Shown: positions 11,429-22,891, counted from the first letter of the stretch. The stretch: DNA of 64,000 bases from Phoma sp. XZ068 (GCA_004835665.1 RBKR01000026.1:310001-374000), one strand, 5' to 3'. Translations and numbers: made by a program. The notes: generated from the sequence alone by a model not told the origin.

Positions 11429-11944
11429 CTACCCCTCAAACTCGGCCCGCGCACCAACATCCATCTCATTCTGCACGCCATACGCATCCTCAAAACTCGC
11501 CAACTGCACACCCCAACTCGCCTCCTCCCGCGTCCCATCACCCTCCCACCGAAACGCCAACACAGCCCCATCTTTCAACCCCGCCCCCTTTGGACATTCC
11601 TTCACATCGCCACCCTTCTTCCCTTTCACAGCCTTCCCCTTCCCCTTCCCCTCCTCCTCAATCATAACCTCCTCATCCTCAACGGGAGTCTCCCACTCGC
11701 CCAGCACAAAGCCCTGGCTTGGATCCAGCGGGTCGACAGGGCGGCCGAGCTGGATGTCTGATGGCGAGTCCGGTAGGTCGATTTCGGGGCCGTGCTCGGT
11801 GGCGCGGAGGCCGGTTTCTTGCAGGGCGGTGTAGAGGTGGGATTTTATTGTGGTGAAGGTGTGCAGCGGGTCGGTGTGCAGGAGGACGGTGGTGCGGTGG
11901 GATTTGAAGCGCAGTGTCCAGGTTTGGGGTGTGGGTTGTGCCAT
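11429..11944 (-). CDS. Conserved-type hypothetical protein, possible ubiquitin-like fold
   Basis: Intronless, 171 aa. The N-terminus (TWTLRFKSHRTTVLLHTDPLHTFTTIKSHLYTALQ) reads like a beta-hairpin followed by a helix, as in ubiquitin-like folds. A Pro/Asp-rich middle, an acidic then lysine/glycine-rich linker and a C-terminal segment with DGAVLAFRW and SFEDAYG follow. No catalytic motif is visible and I do not recognise the function. It converges on the P450 gene (156 bp tail to tail) and is divergent from the Tim17-like gene, with which it shares about 400 bp of promoter. The reading frame is supported by organised, non-random composition; confidence is moderate. Confidence 0.6.
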   Translation of the reverse strand: MAQPTPQTWTLRFKSHRTTVLLHTDPLHTFTTIKSHLYTALQETGLRATEHGPEIDLPDSPSDIQLGRPVDPLDPSQGFVLGEWETPVEDEEVMIEEEGKGKGKAVKGKKGGDVKECPKGAGLKDGAVLAFRWEGDGTREEASWGVQLASFEDAYGVQNEMDVGARAEFEG

Positions 11945-12344
11945 TGTGGTGTTGGTTTCGCGCTGAGGAAGGAAGTCCGGTTGGTGGGGGTGTTGGCTGT
12001 GGGGGCTTCGAATTTGAATGGGAGGTGTGGATTTGAGGTGAATTGAAGTTTTGGGGAGGAGTGGCGGTTGTGGAGACGCGTTGACGCGGGGCGGAATCGC
12101 GCGGCCATGTGACGTTGGCGGAAGTGCTGCGGAGCTTCATTGGACTGTTGATCCAAGCTTCTCACTTTTACAATACCTACAACAACCTCTCGATAGCCGT
12201 GTTTGCGCGAGCATATTCATTGCGTCAATTGGCATCTTTGTGAGCAAATATAACACACCACCATTGTGCAATTGGAGCTGCACACCCACCAGAACCGCAT
12301 CTTCACCACCTCACCCAGGCACCCGACACACCCTCCCCGCCAGC
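11945..12344. promoter_or_regulatory. Probable shared bidirectional promoter
   Basis: About 400 bp between two divergent start codons (11944 minus and 12345 plus). The plus-strand reading frame stays open back to 12051, but its content is low-complexity and the ATG at 12345 (context GCATGG) starts the conserved-looking part. No specific factor site was recognised. Confidence 0.4.
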
Positions 12345-13076
12345 ATGGCGACCATGACGCCCCAAAACCCCAACGCCATCATCGTAGCCGACATGCCGCC
12401 GCCGCCGCCAAAACCCACACAGCCCCTCACCAACGCGCCGCGCCTCGGCATGCCCTTTGACCGCCGCCTGCTGCTCACCACCTTCACCTCGTTCGTGTGC
12501 GGCTTCACGCTCGGCAGCGCCTCGGCCGGGTCCATGGCCGCCCTGCGGTTCCGCGCCGAAAACGCACATCGCCTGCCCGTCTCGCAGCCGGGCTGGTATC
12601 TGTACCACAAGAGCAAGAACTACTACAAGATGAAGGAGGGCGTCTTCGAGGGGCTGCGCAAGGGCGTCAAGGTGGCGGCGTGGAGCAGCGTGTTTTTCGT
12701 TGTCGAGGAGAGCTTGGATGTGTTCCGCGGGACGTGGAAGGCGGGGCGCACCGTCGAGCAGATGGAGGGCGTCGACGAGCTGAGCCTGAAGCGGGTTGAT
12801 CGCGGCGTTGCAGGGAGTAGGGACTTTGTAAGCAGCGCGCTGGCTGGCATGGTTACGGGCGGTGTGTGGAGTGCGTGGCATCAGTTCCCTGTGAGCACTG
12901 CGGCGCGGACAATTCGGATGGGCCTGGTGGTTGGCCTGGGCTATGGGCTGGGGCAGGATGCGCTTGTGTGGGCGAAGAACAGGTACGGAGGCGGGGAAGA
13001 GGGGGAGAGCTGGATCTACAGGGGCGCGAAGAACAGGCGGAAGATGGAGGAAGAAGTCGAGGCACAGAAGGCGTAA
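12345..13076 (+). CDS. Tim17/Tim22/Tim23-family-like mitochondrial membrane protein (TIMDC1-like)
   Basis: Intronless, 243 aa from the chosen ATG. A proline-rich N-terminus is followed by four hydrophobic, glycine/alanine-containing segments: LLLTTFTSFVCGFTLGSASAG, VAAWSSVFFVVEESLDVF, FVSSALAGMVTGGVWSAW and MGLVVGLGYGLGQDALVW. This four-helix arrangement with small-residue motifs is characteristic of the Tim17 family, whose members are inner-membrane translocase subunits or complex I assembly factors such as TIMDC1. The C-terminus is charged (RRKMEEEVEAQKA). Exact subfamily is inferred; a plain four-helix protein of unknown role is the alternative. An upstream in-frame extension to 12051 exists but is low-complexity. 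Confidence 0.65.
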   Translation: MATMTPQNPNAIIVADMPPPPPKPTQPLTNAPRLGMPFDRRLLLTTFTSFVCGFTLGSASAGSMAALRFRAENAHRLPVSQPGWYLYHKSKNYYKMKEGVFEGLRKGVKVAAWSSVFFVVEESLDVFRGTWKAGRTVEQMEGVDELSLKRVDRGVAGSRDFVSSALAGMVTGGVWSAWHQFPVSTAARTIRMGLVVGLGYGLGQDALVWAKNRYGGGEEGESWIYRGAKNRRKMEEEVEAQKA

Positions 13077-13149
13077 GAGCACACGACAAACGATACGATA
13101 CGACTACAACCACTCCACTCTCCACCGTCTCTAACACAGCGAGCTACCA

Positions 13150-14094
13150 CTACTCCAGCGCGTAGTTGTGCTTCCGCAGAAACGCCTCCAGCCCTGTCAG
13201 CTCGCCCCGCGCATTCTCCTTCGCCCACTGGACGTCCTGATCCATACTCGGCCCATAGTACCCATAGTCGCGGTTGAACACCCACATCTCGTACAACTGC
13301 TCGCGCAGGCCCTCCGGCAGAAACCCCTTGAACACCTCATCCGGCACCTGCTGATACTTTACCGTCTTCCCCGTAACCTCGCCCACAATCCGCGCCACCT
13401 CATCCATGCTCAGAATCTCCGCCGCCGCCGCAAACTGCTTGCCCGCGTACTTGTCCGGCTGGGCAAGAATCGCACCAACCCACTTCCCCGTCTCCGTGAT
13501 GTCGATGAACGGCACGCGCGTGTGTCCGTACGCACAGTTCGCAATGACATATGTCCCGTCCCCTGTCTGGCTGGGCCGAGGCCGCATCTGCGTCATCAAG
13601 TTCTGCATGAAGCTTGCCGGGGCGAAGAAGGCGCTCTGCACGGGCAAAGACCGGATGTACGCCTCGATCTCGGCTTTGTCGTCAAAGTGCTCGACGTTCT
13701 TGATTTTGCCCTGCGAGATGGCGTAGGGATGCGACATCGATGAGAAGATGATGTACTTCACGCCCGCGGTGAGGGCAGCTTCACACACGTCTTTTGCCTG
13801 GCGGGTCTCGACTTCTCGCGTGCCGCCTTGGTATTGCGTTGTCGTGATGAAGAAGAGCGTGTGGACGCCGGCGAGAGCTGCGGGTAGCGTGGCCGCATCG
13901 TCCATGTCTGCGGCTGCGAGCTCAGCGCCTGCAGACTTCAAGGCTTGCATCTTGGGGTTCGAAGGGTCGCGGGATACAGCGCGGACGGCGTAGCGCTGGG
14001 ACAGCTCTGGGTCTGACAGGACGGTAGAAGCGACAGAGTAGCCCTGGTTGCCTGTTGCACCGAAGACGGCGAGGAGGAGCTTGTTGGTCGACAT
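13150..14094 (-). CDS. NmrA-like NAD(P)-binding Rossmann protein
   Basis: Intronless, 314 aa. The N-terminus carries the dinucleotide motif GATGNQGYSV at the first beta-alpha turn, followed by AVSRDPSNPKMQAL, ADMDD and HTLFFITT, the usual NmrA-like order. The C-terminal half has FFAPASFMQN and the DITETGKWVGAIL segment typical of the family. These proteins are atypical short-chain dehydrogenases that often sense NAD(P) redox state and may lack catalysis; no canonical YxxxK is evident. Start is the ATG at 14094 immediately before the Rossmann strand; the frame is open further upstream to 14202 without conserved content. It is tail to tail with the Tim17-like gene, only 73 bp apart. Confidence 0.9.
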   Translation of the reverse strand: MSTNKLLLAVFGATGNQGYSVASTVLSDPELSQRYAVRAVSRDPSNPKMQALKSAGAELAAADMDDAATLPAALAGVHTLFFITTTQYQGGTREVETRQAKDVCEAALTAGVKYIIFSSMSHPYAISQGKIKNVEHFDDKAEIEAYIRSLPVQSAFFAPASFMQNLMTQMRPRPSQTGDGTYVIANCAYGHTRVPFIDITETGKWVGAILAQPDKYAGKQFAAAAEILSMDEVARIVGEVTGKTVKYQQVPDEVFKGFLPEGLREQLYEMWVFNRDYGYYGPSMDQDVQWAKENARGELTGLEAFLRKHNYALE

Positions 14095-15116
14095 GGTCGT
14101 TGGTTGACGGAGTACTGCAGGTGTAGAGAATTGAATACGCAAGTAGTTGTATGAATCTGTGTTATTTGCAATCCCCCGTCCTCCCTTTCTACCTATATAC
14201 ACATCTCTCAGCTACATACTCTTCGACATCATCAATCGCTTCTTCGGATTCATGTCAAGCCACTGCTTGCAAACACCGAAGTTCCACTACCGTTGACGCG
14301 GAGTTACCAGCCGTCGTTTGTTATCTCCACCACGCCCAATCGCAAGCTCACCATCGCACCACAAAAAACACCTCTAGGACTCTGGCGTACCCTAGACAGG
14401 ACATGTAAAATAACGCTAGAAGACTCAGTAGTCATCACAATCGGAGTTGATGAGGAACCCTCGGCCTTGTCGGTCATCCGATCGGTGAAGTCGGCTTTGT
14501 TCTGGCGCAAGGCTGGACATCGTCCGTGTACATTGATACTTCTCCCATGTATCCACAGCGACTCCTGGCAATGTACACGGACGAAGTCCCAAGCTTCCCT
14601 GTCCAATGGCATTGTCCAAGCATCGATACTCTCAAATCGATCTGCCAAGACCCACACCCCCAGAACCCATGTTCGCTCGTGTCCGTGTTCGGAACGACCC
14701 GCCCAGCTCGTGTTGTCAAGTACCGTAGTGCGACAACCACACACCAATTCCCCTTTCATATTCTGCGATTGAGACAGGACGCTGTACACGCATGCCCAGT
14801 AGCCGCTCGAGGCATTGCGACGCCGCACTCAAGCTGCGTAAGCTTGGCGCCCAAAGCAGGATGGGCTTGAGAGGTGACGAGTCGGGCGTCGTCATCCAAG
14901 CAGGGTAAGATAAGCCGGCGATCGTTTAATTGCTTGTATGCGCTTCATGTCGCGACGACACAAAGGCACGCATTCACTCTGTCTGCGTGTAGTTTATTAT
15001 TTTCCATTCTTTTCGAGTAGGTTTTTGGAAGCAATTGATTTGTACAAGCTATCCAGTAGTATCAACGCGTCCCATCGAATACATACGCATCAGCAGAATC
15101 ACCCATCGCCACCACC
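14095..15116. other. Intergenic region between divergent NmrA-like and LicD-like genes
   Basis: About 1 kb; overlapping ORFs on both strands around 14300-14870 lack domains or signal peptides and look like chance frames in GC-balanced sequence. No supported feature. Confidence 0.5.
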
Positions 15117-16325
15117 ATGAAACTCCCCCACGACCTCCTCCTCCTCCTCCTCGCAACGTCAACGACCCTCGCAGCACCACTCACACCCCGCTCCGCACCC
15201 TTCTCCTCCCTCACAGGCCTCACTTCCATCCCCGCTGACGCCTCAACAAGCGACACCCGGCATCCCGAGAAATACTTCCACGAATCCATATACCACCCCC
15301 ACTACGACGGACGCTTCACCGACACCGTGCTGCCGCGTAAAACGCGCCTTTTCCACATGCGTCTGCTGCTGCGGTCGTACACTCTTGCGATGGCGCGGGC
15401 GGGCGTGCGCACGTGGGTGATGCACGGGAGCTTGCTGGGGTGGTGGTGGAATCAGCAGTTGTTTCCGTGGGATAGCGATTTAGATTTCTGTGTGGATGAG
15501 GGGGGAATGAGGGAGTTGGCGGGGTGGTGGAATATGAGTGTTCATGCGTTTAGAGGGGAGGAGTTACGACTCTTGGATTCGTCTCACGCGGACACACACC
15601 GGGGGCGAGGGATACAATGGCGTGGTGACGATGACGAAGAGGATGAGAACGGATTACTCCCCATGACAGAGCCCGAGGGTCTAATAGCAGGGGAGTGGAA
15701 CAAGATATTGGAAACCGGAAAAAAATACCTCCTAGAAGTGAATCCTCACTACACCGACCCCTCCACATCCGACACCCACAACGTCATCGACGCCCGCTGG
15801 ATCGACACCTCAACCGGCCTCTTCATAGACATAACAACCGTGCACCCCGTCCCCCCCGCAAAAAGCCACTCCAAACACCAAATCTTCCTCGCGCAGGGCG
15901 ACGTCCCGCACGAGCAGATTCCCAGCGCAAGCGAAATGTATACGAAAGACACGCACCTGTATTCCACAGCGTCGCTATTCCCGCTGCGGATGACGCGCTT
16001 CGAGGGCGCGAGGGTGTGGGTCCCGTATGCGTATGAGCAACTACTGCTGGAGGAGTATGGGCCGCGCGCGTTGACGGACACGTGGTTTAATGATTATGTG
16101 TTTGATGGAGAGAAGAAGGAGTGGGTTGTTGGGGCGCCGCGGACTGGGGATCCTGCGCTGGATGGGGAGGATGCTGGGAAGGAGGGGAAGAAGAAGAAGA
16201 AGAAGAAGGGGAAGACTGTTGATGAGGCGGAGAGGAAGAAGAAGGATAATAAAGGGGGGAAGACGTATACGCCTAGTCCGGGGAGAGGGGGGGATGTGCA
16301 TGTTGTTCCTGGTGGAGCATCGTAG
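15117..16325 (+). CDS. LicD-family protein, MNN4-like (cell-wall mannosylphosphate)
   Basis: Intronless, 402 aa. A signal peptide (about residues 1-20) routes it to the secretory pathway. The LicD/fukutin-type nucleotidyltransferase core includes MHGSLLGWWWNQQLFPWDSDLDF, where the acidic DSDLDF is the expected metal-binding centre. Later come IDARWIDTSTGLFIDITTV, the second conserved block, and PLRMTRFEGARVWVPYAYEQLL. The C-terminal 60 residues are lysine-rich (a run of seven lysines encoded by AAG repeats at about 16190-16208). LicD plus a lysine-rich tail recalls yeast MNN4, which promotes mannosylphosphate transfer to cell-wall glycans. Whether it is itself a transferase is inference. It converges on the IQGAP gene. 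Confidence 0.82.
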   Translation: MKLPHDLLLLLLATSTTLAAPLTPRSAPFSSLTGLTSIPADASTSDTRHPEKYFHESIYHPHYDGRFTDTVLPRKTRLFHMRLLLRSYTLAMARAGVRTWVMHGSLLGWWWNQQLFPWDSDLDFCVDEGGMRELAGWWNMSVHAFRGEELRLLDSSHADTHRGRGIQWRGDDDEEDENGLLPMTEPEGLIAGEWNKILETGKKYLLEVNPHYTDPSTSDTHNVIDARWIDTSTGLFIDITTVHPVPPAKSHSKHQIFLAQGDVPHEQIPSASEMYTKDTHLYSTASLFPLRMTRFEGARVWVPYAYEQLLLEEYGPRALTDTWFNDYVFDGEKKEWVVGAPRTGDPALDGEDAGKEGKKKKKKKGKTVDEAERKKKDNKGGKTYTPSPGRGGDVHVVPGGAS

Positions 16326-16577
16326 TGCTTTCTGTCTTGTGAATTGTTTAGATACCCAGAGCGAGCGAGTTATCTTGTTTGTATGCATATACTGGATTTT
16401 GCTTTGTGCATATATTTGAATACGACCACTTCAACCAAGATTTAATGAAGGCATGATCTCATCATTCATCACTACCAAACCCATAACATGCACCAAAACA
16501 CCCTTCCAGCCATGCAAAACCAAAATAAACAATGGTATCCTATCCTGTCTTGCTCCTTGCAACCCAACTCTTCGCGT

Positions 16578-19500
16578 CTACTCGTCGCGGTAGAACTTCT
16601 TGAAAATCAAATGCAGGAACAAATTAACATTAACCCGGACGGCCCCATTGCCGCTTCCGTCTCTCCCCTCGCCGAACAAATTCATAAACTGGTGGTTGTC
16701 AAACTGCGCTTGCAGCAGCCCGTCTAGCGGCACCTCTGCGAACGCCCCGGGAATCATCATGCTGCCCTGACTGCCCTGGATCTCGAAGATGCCCGTCTGG
16801 TTTGAACTGAATGTGATCTCGAGACGATCCCATTGTCGCTCAGGGTACCCGTTCCAGGACACCAGGATGCCCTTCTCTGCGAGGTTGCGTGCTGAATACT
16901 TGAACGAGCCAAAGCGGTACGCCCGACCGGTCGACTTCAGTTCACGCATGTGGTTGTACTGTCGAGTGAAGGGGAGGAGGAACTTCTTCTTGCCCTTCTT
17001 TGACTGCAGCGTCACCATGGCTTGTTCGATGTAGTCGTTGTACGACTTGAGCTGCTGCTCGAGGAAGTGCGCTTTCTCGTCCAGCGCGGCGAGCGTGGTG
17101 CGGACACCTTCCATTTCACGTGCGCGCTCCATGCGGCGTCTGTGCTTGGTGCGGATGTCGACGGCAATAGCGTTGAGCAGGTCCTGGTAGTTGTTGTGCG
17201 GAGAGATGCGGCCGGCGCGTTGTAGTTGAACCATGTTCTCCAGGCAGTATTGCTTCAGTGTGGGGTAGTCGAGTTCTAAGACGGAATTCGATCCCATGTC
17301 GGTGGTGTACGTCGAGGCGGCTGATGATCTAACGGCGCTGTGCTTGCGGTTGCGGTCCTTTCTTTGGGCAGCGAGTTCTTCGCGGACGAGTGCGTCCCAT
17401 CGGTCTTCGTCTTGTGGCGTGACGGGTTTGCATAGAATCTCTGTGAGGTTGGCACCTGTTTGGACGCGGATGATGTATAATGCATAGCGCTTTGTTTCCA
17501 TGAACAGTGACTTGAGGTGTGCATCGGGATCTGATGATGTTAGTTATGTTCGTGTGGTGACTGTTATACTACTCACCTGCTTGCTCATGGAACTTGGGGT
17601 TTAGGGTCAAGGTGATTTCTGTCGAGCTAACGTGCAACAGCTCGTTCTCGTTGTTCTTAGCGCTTCCAAGTTCGCGGACGACTTCGCGAAGAGGGTCGTC
17701 TTGAGAAGGACAGAGAGTTGGAAGATCATCGATAACAAGGTTGTGGATGGCGAAGACGTCTGCAAGCTTGATGTACAACGTTGGCTTGGTGCGGGCGAAG
17801 AGATCGTTGAACTCGTCAATCTCAAAGTATGTCTCGGCGTCCCGCACGTCAATGAGATTCGACCAGATATCCTGCAGGCGATCGATGGCTTCGGTGATGT
17901 AGCTGTTGAGCGGCTGCAAATAGAGATCCTCACCGCCGAATAGCCTTCCTGCTGCTACCTGGCCAAGTACCTTGCCGACAGCGTTGAGGTTGCGGCCCAT
18001 GACATTAGACAAGCCACGGTCGACCACACCCCAGTGTTGAGGCTGAGTAAGGGCAGGCTGAATGTAAGACTTCCATACCCAGTGGCCTGCAACTTGAAGG
18101 AGTTGCTCTTGAGGTTCGTAGGGGAATTTCTGGCGCAGCTCCTCGAACATCTGCTGGGTAAGATAGCGAACACCATATGGCATCCGGTGAAGTACCTCCT
18201 CGAGCATTGAAAAGTACTGATCTGCAACATCTCGAAGATCCTGAAGATTGTGGATAAACGTAGCTCGAGTTTCCTGGTCCTTAAGAGCCATATCTCGGGT
18301 AACGTTCGGATCACGGCGACTTCGCTGACCGGTGCGGAGTTCCTCGTTGTTGATTGCAGACTTGTAAATCTGCATAGGGTCGCTCTCAAGATCCAGATCC
18401 TCATTGTCGATGATGTTTTCGCGGATGACTGTGCCCAGAAGCTCCTTCAAAAACTTGCGGTCTCGCGGCGAACGAACAAAGCTGCCGAAGAGCTTTGTCC
18501 AGAAGAAGTTCCCTCGTGTGAACTCTTGAAGTGTTGCACAGCCATCGACCTCTTCCCTCAAAGATCGTGCCATGAGCTTCAAAAGCCAATATTCCTCTCT
18601 CCGCTTCTGGGCCAGACCGAACATGCTCATCGTCAGCTGCTCAATGCGTTTGGTGTCCTTCTCTTCGAGACGCTGTTCGCGTATCCGCCTAAACAGACGA
18701 GCCAAGTACTGGGGCTGTGTCTGCAGAGTGAAAAACAACTCTTGATATTGCTCGAGCTTTCTGCGCGAGGTCTTGTTGAGCGCCTTCAAATCGAATGGAT
18801 CCTTGGACGAGATATCCTTGCTACTAAGCAGTGTGCCAACGTGACCACCAAAGTGCTTTTGGTGCTTGACGACCTCGTCCAGTGTGATCTTGTTCTTGAC
18901 AAGTAATGCGATTTTGATGTCCAGTTGGTCGACGTACTGCTCAGCAAGCTCGTTTTGTCGCACATGCTGCACGACTGTCTTACGCAGGCGCTCGAATTCT
19001 GCGTCACAATCAGTAAAACCCCAAACAATGGATATAACATGCTTACCAATCTCTTCATCAAAGTCGATATCGCTGTCGTTGAGTAAGTGGACAAAGTTCT
19101 TTACGGTCGACACAGGTGGGTTCTTTCCGCTCGTCAAGCTCTTGTACGCCTCGCCCTGTTGTCGCCCGCGAACGAAGCTCTGAATCTTGATGACCTTCTC
19201 CATGTTCTCCCTATAAAACTGCTGCTTCTCGGCATATTGCTGGCGGACCACCATACCGCGTGCCAGTGCCTGAAGCTCAACAACGGCCTCTTCATGCTCC
19301 TCGAGCTGACCGAGCTGTATACCAATCTCCATGCGGAGTAACATGCCCCGCGCATCTCCTTGGAGCTGGATAATTTCTGGCTCTTGAGCGTTCAGTTGAC
19401 AGAGTGTGTCGTACGTTCGTTGTCTTTGAACGAACCCTCGGCTTGCTGATTGGAGATCGACGAAAGCCGGTGTTTGTGCCTGGAGTGCCTTGAGGTCAGA

Positions 19501-21966
19501 GAAGTGCTTTTGCCGTGAAAGGAAGCCACGAATGTAAGCCTGTAAGGAAAGGACGTTGGATTCTTGCTCATGCAAGCGCGCAAGCGTGTCTGCAGTTTCT
19601 GATCTTATACGGCCACCTCTTGCGATCGCTTGAAGATCGGTGATCTGTGGCTCTTCGGCGCAGAGCGCACTCATCGTTAATCCAAACCCAACTCTGGAGG
19701 CATTGCCTCTGATCTTGGATTGAATATCGACGACCTGCGGTTCCTCGGCGTAGAGCGCACTCATCATCTGCCCGAAAGCAACCCTGTAGTCATTACCGCG
19801 GATCTTTGCTTGAAGATCCGCGATTTGCAGTTCTTCCGCATAGAGCGCACTCATTACTTGTCCGAAAGCGATTCTCGCGATATCACCGCGAATCTTGGAC
19901 TGAACAGCGGACCAATCGACTGAGGTGCTTACCAGTTGGTCTTGCATTGCGGCATTCTGTTTCCTAGCAAGAATACCGCGGGCAGCGGCCTGCAAGAGAG
20001 TGACCGTGTTCTCGTGTTGACGAAGATTTTCCTGATCGGCTCGTAATTCTTGTCGTAGTAGTGCCGCTCGAGAAACGGCCTGAAATTCTGCGATATGCGC
20101 CTCGTTGGCCTGCAGCTCCGCCCATTCGCGATCGACCTGTTGTCGAAGAAGGGCGCCGCGAATCATAGCTTGAATATGTACAGTAGCCGGTTCGGTGTCC
20201 CTTGTTTCTGCGTATCGGTCGCCGACACGAAGTCGTTCCAGTGCTCCTCGGATGGCGGCTTGAAATTGTCGTATCCCGTGCTCGTGTTGCTGGATTTTTG
20301 ATTTGGTGTACTGAACCTCTGCTCTGGCTTTACGTCCTCGGAACAGGTTCTGTACTTTGAGCACCTGCGCTGAGTTGTCTCGCCAGAAGTCCTCCTCGCC
20401 CCGTTTCCTCGACCGGACGAGGTAGCCTCTTGCTGCGCTCTGGAGGGTGATTGCGAAGCGTCGCATATCCAAACGGTAGTAAGCAATCTGTCTTGCCCAA
20501 TCACCACGAATGCGGGATTGCAGGTCTGCGATGAGGTGTTCGTGGTCCCAGAGCTCTTGCATCATGTCGCCCAGGCGTATACGCACCAAAGCTCCTCTGA
20601 TCTGTGCTTGCAAGTCCAAGATCATGGCTTCACTCTCGCCTAGCTCGCGGTCGACTCGATCCTCTTCTGACTCGACGGGCTCTGGCTCTGGCTCGACATT
20701 GAAGTTCGCCGACATACCAGAGAAGTTGGGCATGCTGACACCAGACTTGTCCAGACCCTTTTGCGTAGCTTCAAGTTCGTGATCTTCGAACTGCAGTTTG
20801 CCGACCAAGTTGCCAATCCGGAAGTCGACGATTCCCTTTCGGAAGAGCAGCCATGAAAGAGCGTGGATGCAGTAGATGACCTTGGGTACGTTCTTCTTCT
20901 CGTAAAGATCGATGAGCTCAAATTGGAAGAGATCCGGCAACTCGACCTCGGCCAAAAAGTTGAAGAAATGGGCATAGTTGTTAGAATGCCGATATTGCAA
21001 CTTTGGATCACGGAATATCCGCAATGGCTGGCCTTTGATCGATTGCACAATCTCTGCCAATGTCACACCGTTCCGTAGAGCCTCTTCTAACTCTACTGCA
21101 GGCGGCAGTTCTGAGTCAATGATGTCTTCCATCCACTCCTTGGCTTCTCCAATATGACATAGGTACTCGTACGCCTGCAAGAATTGGCGTTGCTGGTCCA
21201 TCCAGTTGCTTCGGGCCCAAGAGGATTGTGTCTTCTTCTCTCGTTGCTGGTCGGTACGCTGTAACCGTCGTCTCCCATGCAGTCCAACCACTTCTTGTTC
21301 GGGAGACTTGATGCTGAAGTCATCTTCGCTGGCTGAGTCTGCGAACTTGGAGAGAGTGCGCAGGTGCCCTGTCGATGACTTTTGCAGGCTCTGTAGGACA
21401 GGCTTCTCGAGGTGTGTGGAGAGAGGTCGGGAGGAGTGGTCGCGGGCTGGGGCGCGAATCGAATCTGCCCGGGACATGGCGATAGACAGTGGGCGCGGCT
21501 TCGAAGTTGGTGAAGTGGGTGAACTCGGCCCATCGAACGGCTGGTACCGGATATTCTCGACGCTTTGTGACCGGTTGTGTGAGTACGAGTGTGTGGGACT
21601 GCCTGACGGGGTTGTGGGGCGCTTCTCGGGGGAAGGTGGAGGCGAGCTCTGGGGCGCCTGTGATAGTGGCCGCAATGCTTTGCGCATGCTGGCATATGTG
21701 CTCCCCGCATTTGCATCTGATGAACCGCCATGGTAGCTTTCTGGGCGTGGTTGCGCCAGTGCTGTGGCCTCGCTCATGCCGCGGCGGTGGCCCAGTGCAG
21801 AGCCAAAGCCGTTGGATGCACTGCTCGACTGCGTGCTCGAGCGGCTCGGTGCGTTGTTGGAGTGTGTGGAGGAGCCATTGGAGAGGGTCGAGGCCTGGCG
21901 GAGCGGGGACGGCGATGCGGTCGAGTGCCCCAGTCTCGTTCGCGGGGTGTGCGAGTTGTAGCTCAT
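16578..21966 (-). CDS. rng2: IQGAP/Rng2-type cytokinesis scaffold
   Basis: Three exons: 21966-19047, 18998-17577 and 17530-16578, giving 1764 aa. It anchors actomyosin ring assembly and binds F-actin, calmodulin-like light chains and Rho-type GTPases. Order: Ser/Pro-rich disordered N-terminus (1-245); calponin-homology domain about 255-385 (WMEDIIDSELPPAVELEEALRNG through IHALSWLLF); about 17 IQ-like units of the form xQxxxRGxxxR between 450 and 940; a RasGAP-related domain about 975-1430 (with LYLQPLNSYITEAIDR downstream); and a C-terminal RasGAP-C region to the end. Introns are 48 and 46 bp. The first is stop-free, so an unspliced reading adds 16 residues; splicing gives DEEI-EFERLRKTV. Start is MSYNSH; the frame is open 34 codons further upstream without conserved content. 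Three 30-residue IQ units are near-identical. Confidence 0.93.
19629..19905 (-). repeat. Three near-identical 90-bp coding repeats in the IQ region
   Basis: Three consecutive 30-residue units in the IQGAP gene share the word MSAL(Y/C)AEE and the pattern RGxxxRxxFGxxMSAL. The DNA strings for AGAGCGCACTCAT recur three times at 90-bp spacing. Nearby IQ units diverge far more, which suggests recent tandem duplication. Confidence 0.8.
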
Positions 21967-22891
21967 GGCGCAGTCAACAGTTGGTGTGTATCGGACGTCA
22001 GCGGGCGCAACATGTGTTGTACAGATCGGAGCGGTATTATGTCGAGTCTTGCTGCTGGTGCAGTGCAAGAGGCCGTTGTCGAGGCCGTAATATTACTACA
22101 GGGTAGGTCGAGTTACGCTGGAGGCGCCTGCCGTCCACAACAATACGCCAAAACACAGTGAGAAAGCGGGTCGCAACAGTCCGGCTTCCAGGCGCTCGCA
22201 CTCCCGCGGCCAAAGAAGGTAATGTGGAATGTGGGGATTAGGGTGGCAGAGGGCACGGCGGAGGTGAAGCTGGAATTGGAGGTGCTGCAGTGCTGGAGTC
22301 CGAGCGCCGGCATTGTTTACATGTTGTGGGCGCGTTACCATGGCCGATCCGCAGCGCCACAACGAAAATCACTTCCTTCCCGTCGCACCAACACAAACCT
22401 TGGAAGCCCTCAACAGTGGACATGTTGTGATGGCCGTCATTCAACCATGACTAGCTGTTGCTTTTGTTGTTCCCAGTCCTGGATGTCCTCATGGTGCTTT
22501 CCCTATTGGCCCGCGTGTGCAGCTCACCTACCGCTCGACGTCGTCATGCATGCCTGCAAACTGCAGATGAATACATCTTGAGCTCGAGAGCGATTCGATG
22601 AATCAGGACACAGACTCGATGGACATCTCGAGTCGTCAACGCGTCCGCGAACTGACGGTAGGGCGGTAAGTCACATGGACGAATTCTGCCGCATGAGGGG
22701 AAGTCACCGCCAAATGCGGCTAGCGCCCTCACACCTTCCACAAAAACTTTCGTTTCGCCGCAAACCTTTTGCTCTTGGGAAAAGTTCACTTTTTCCCGGC
22801 CAAAGTCGTAAATTCACGTACTGAGGTCTATTTCTTCACGTCACCTCTTTAAGCACTTCTCTGTTCCTCGAGAAGTCTTTTCTTCTTCAGA
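21967..22891. other. Intergenic, divergent promoters of IQGAP and IMPDH
   Basis: About 0.9 kb holding both promoters. No supported gene. The 60 bp before the IMPDH start are pyrimidine-rich (CTCTTTAAGCACTTCTCT), as is common for highly expressed fungal genes. Confidence 0.5.

Noticed and set aside
12051..12344. N-terminal extension of the Tim17-like protein
   Set aside because: Low-complexity and lies in the shared promoter; the ATG at 12345 begins the ordered part.
9548..16325. Secondary-metabolite cluster (P450 + NmrA-like + LicD-like)
   Set aside because: No polyketide synthase, peptide synthetase, terpene cyclase or transporter nearby; neighbours are housekeeping genes.
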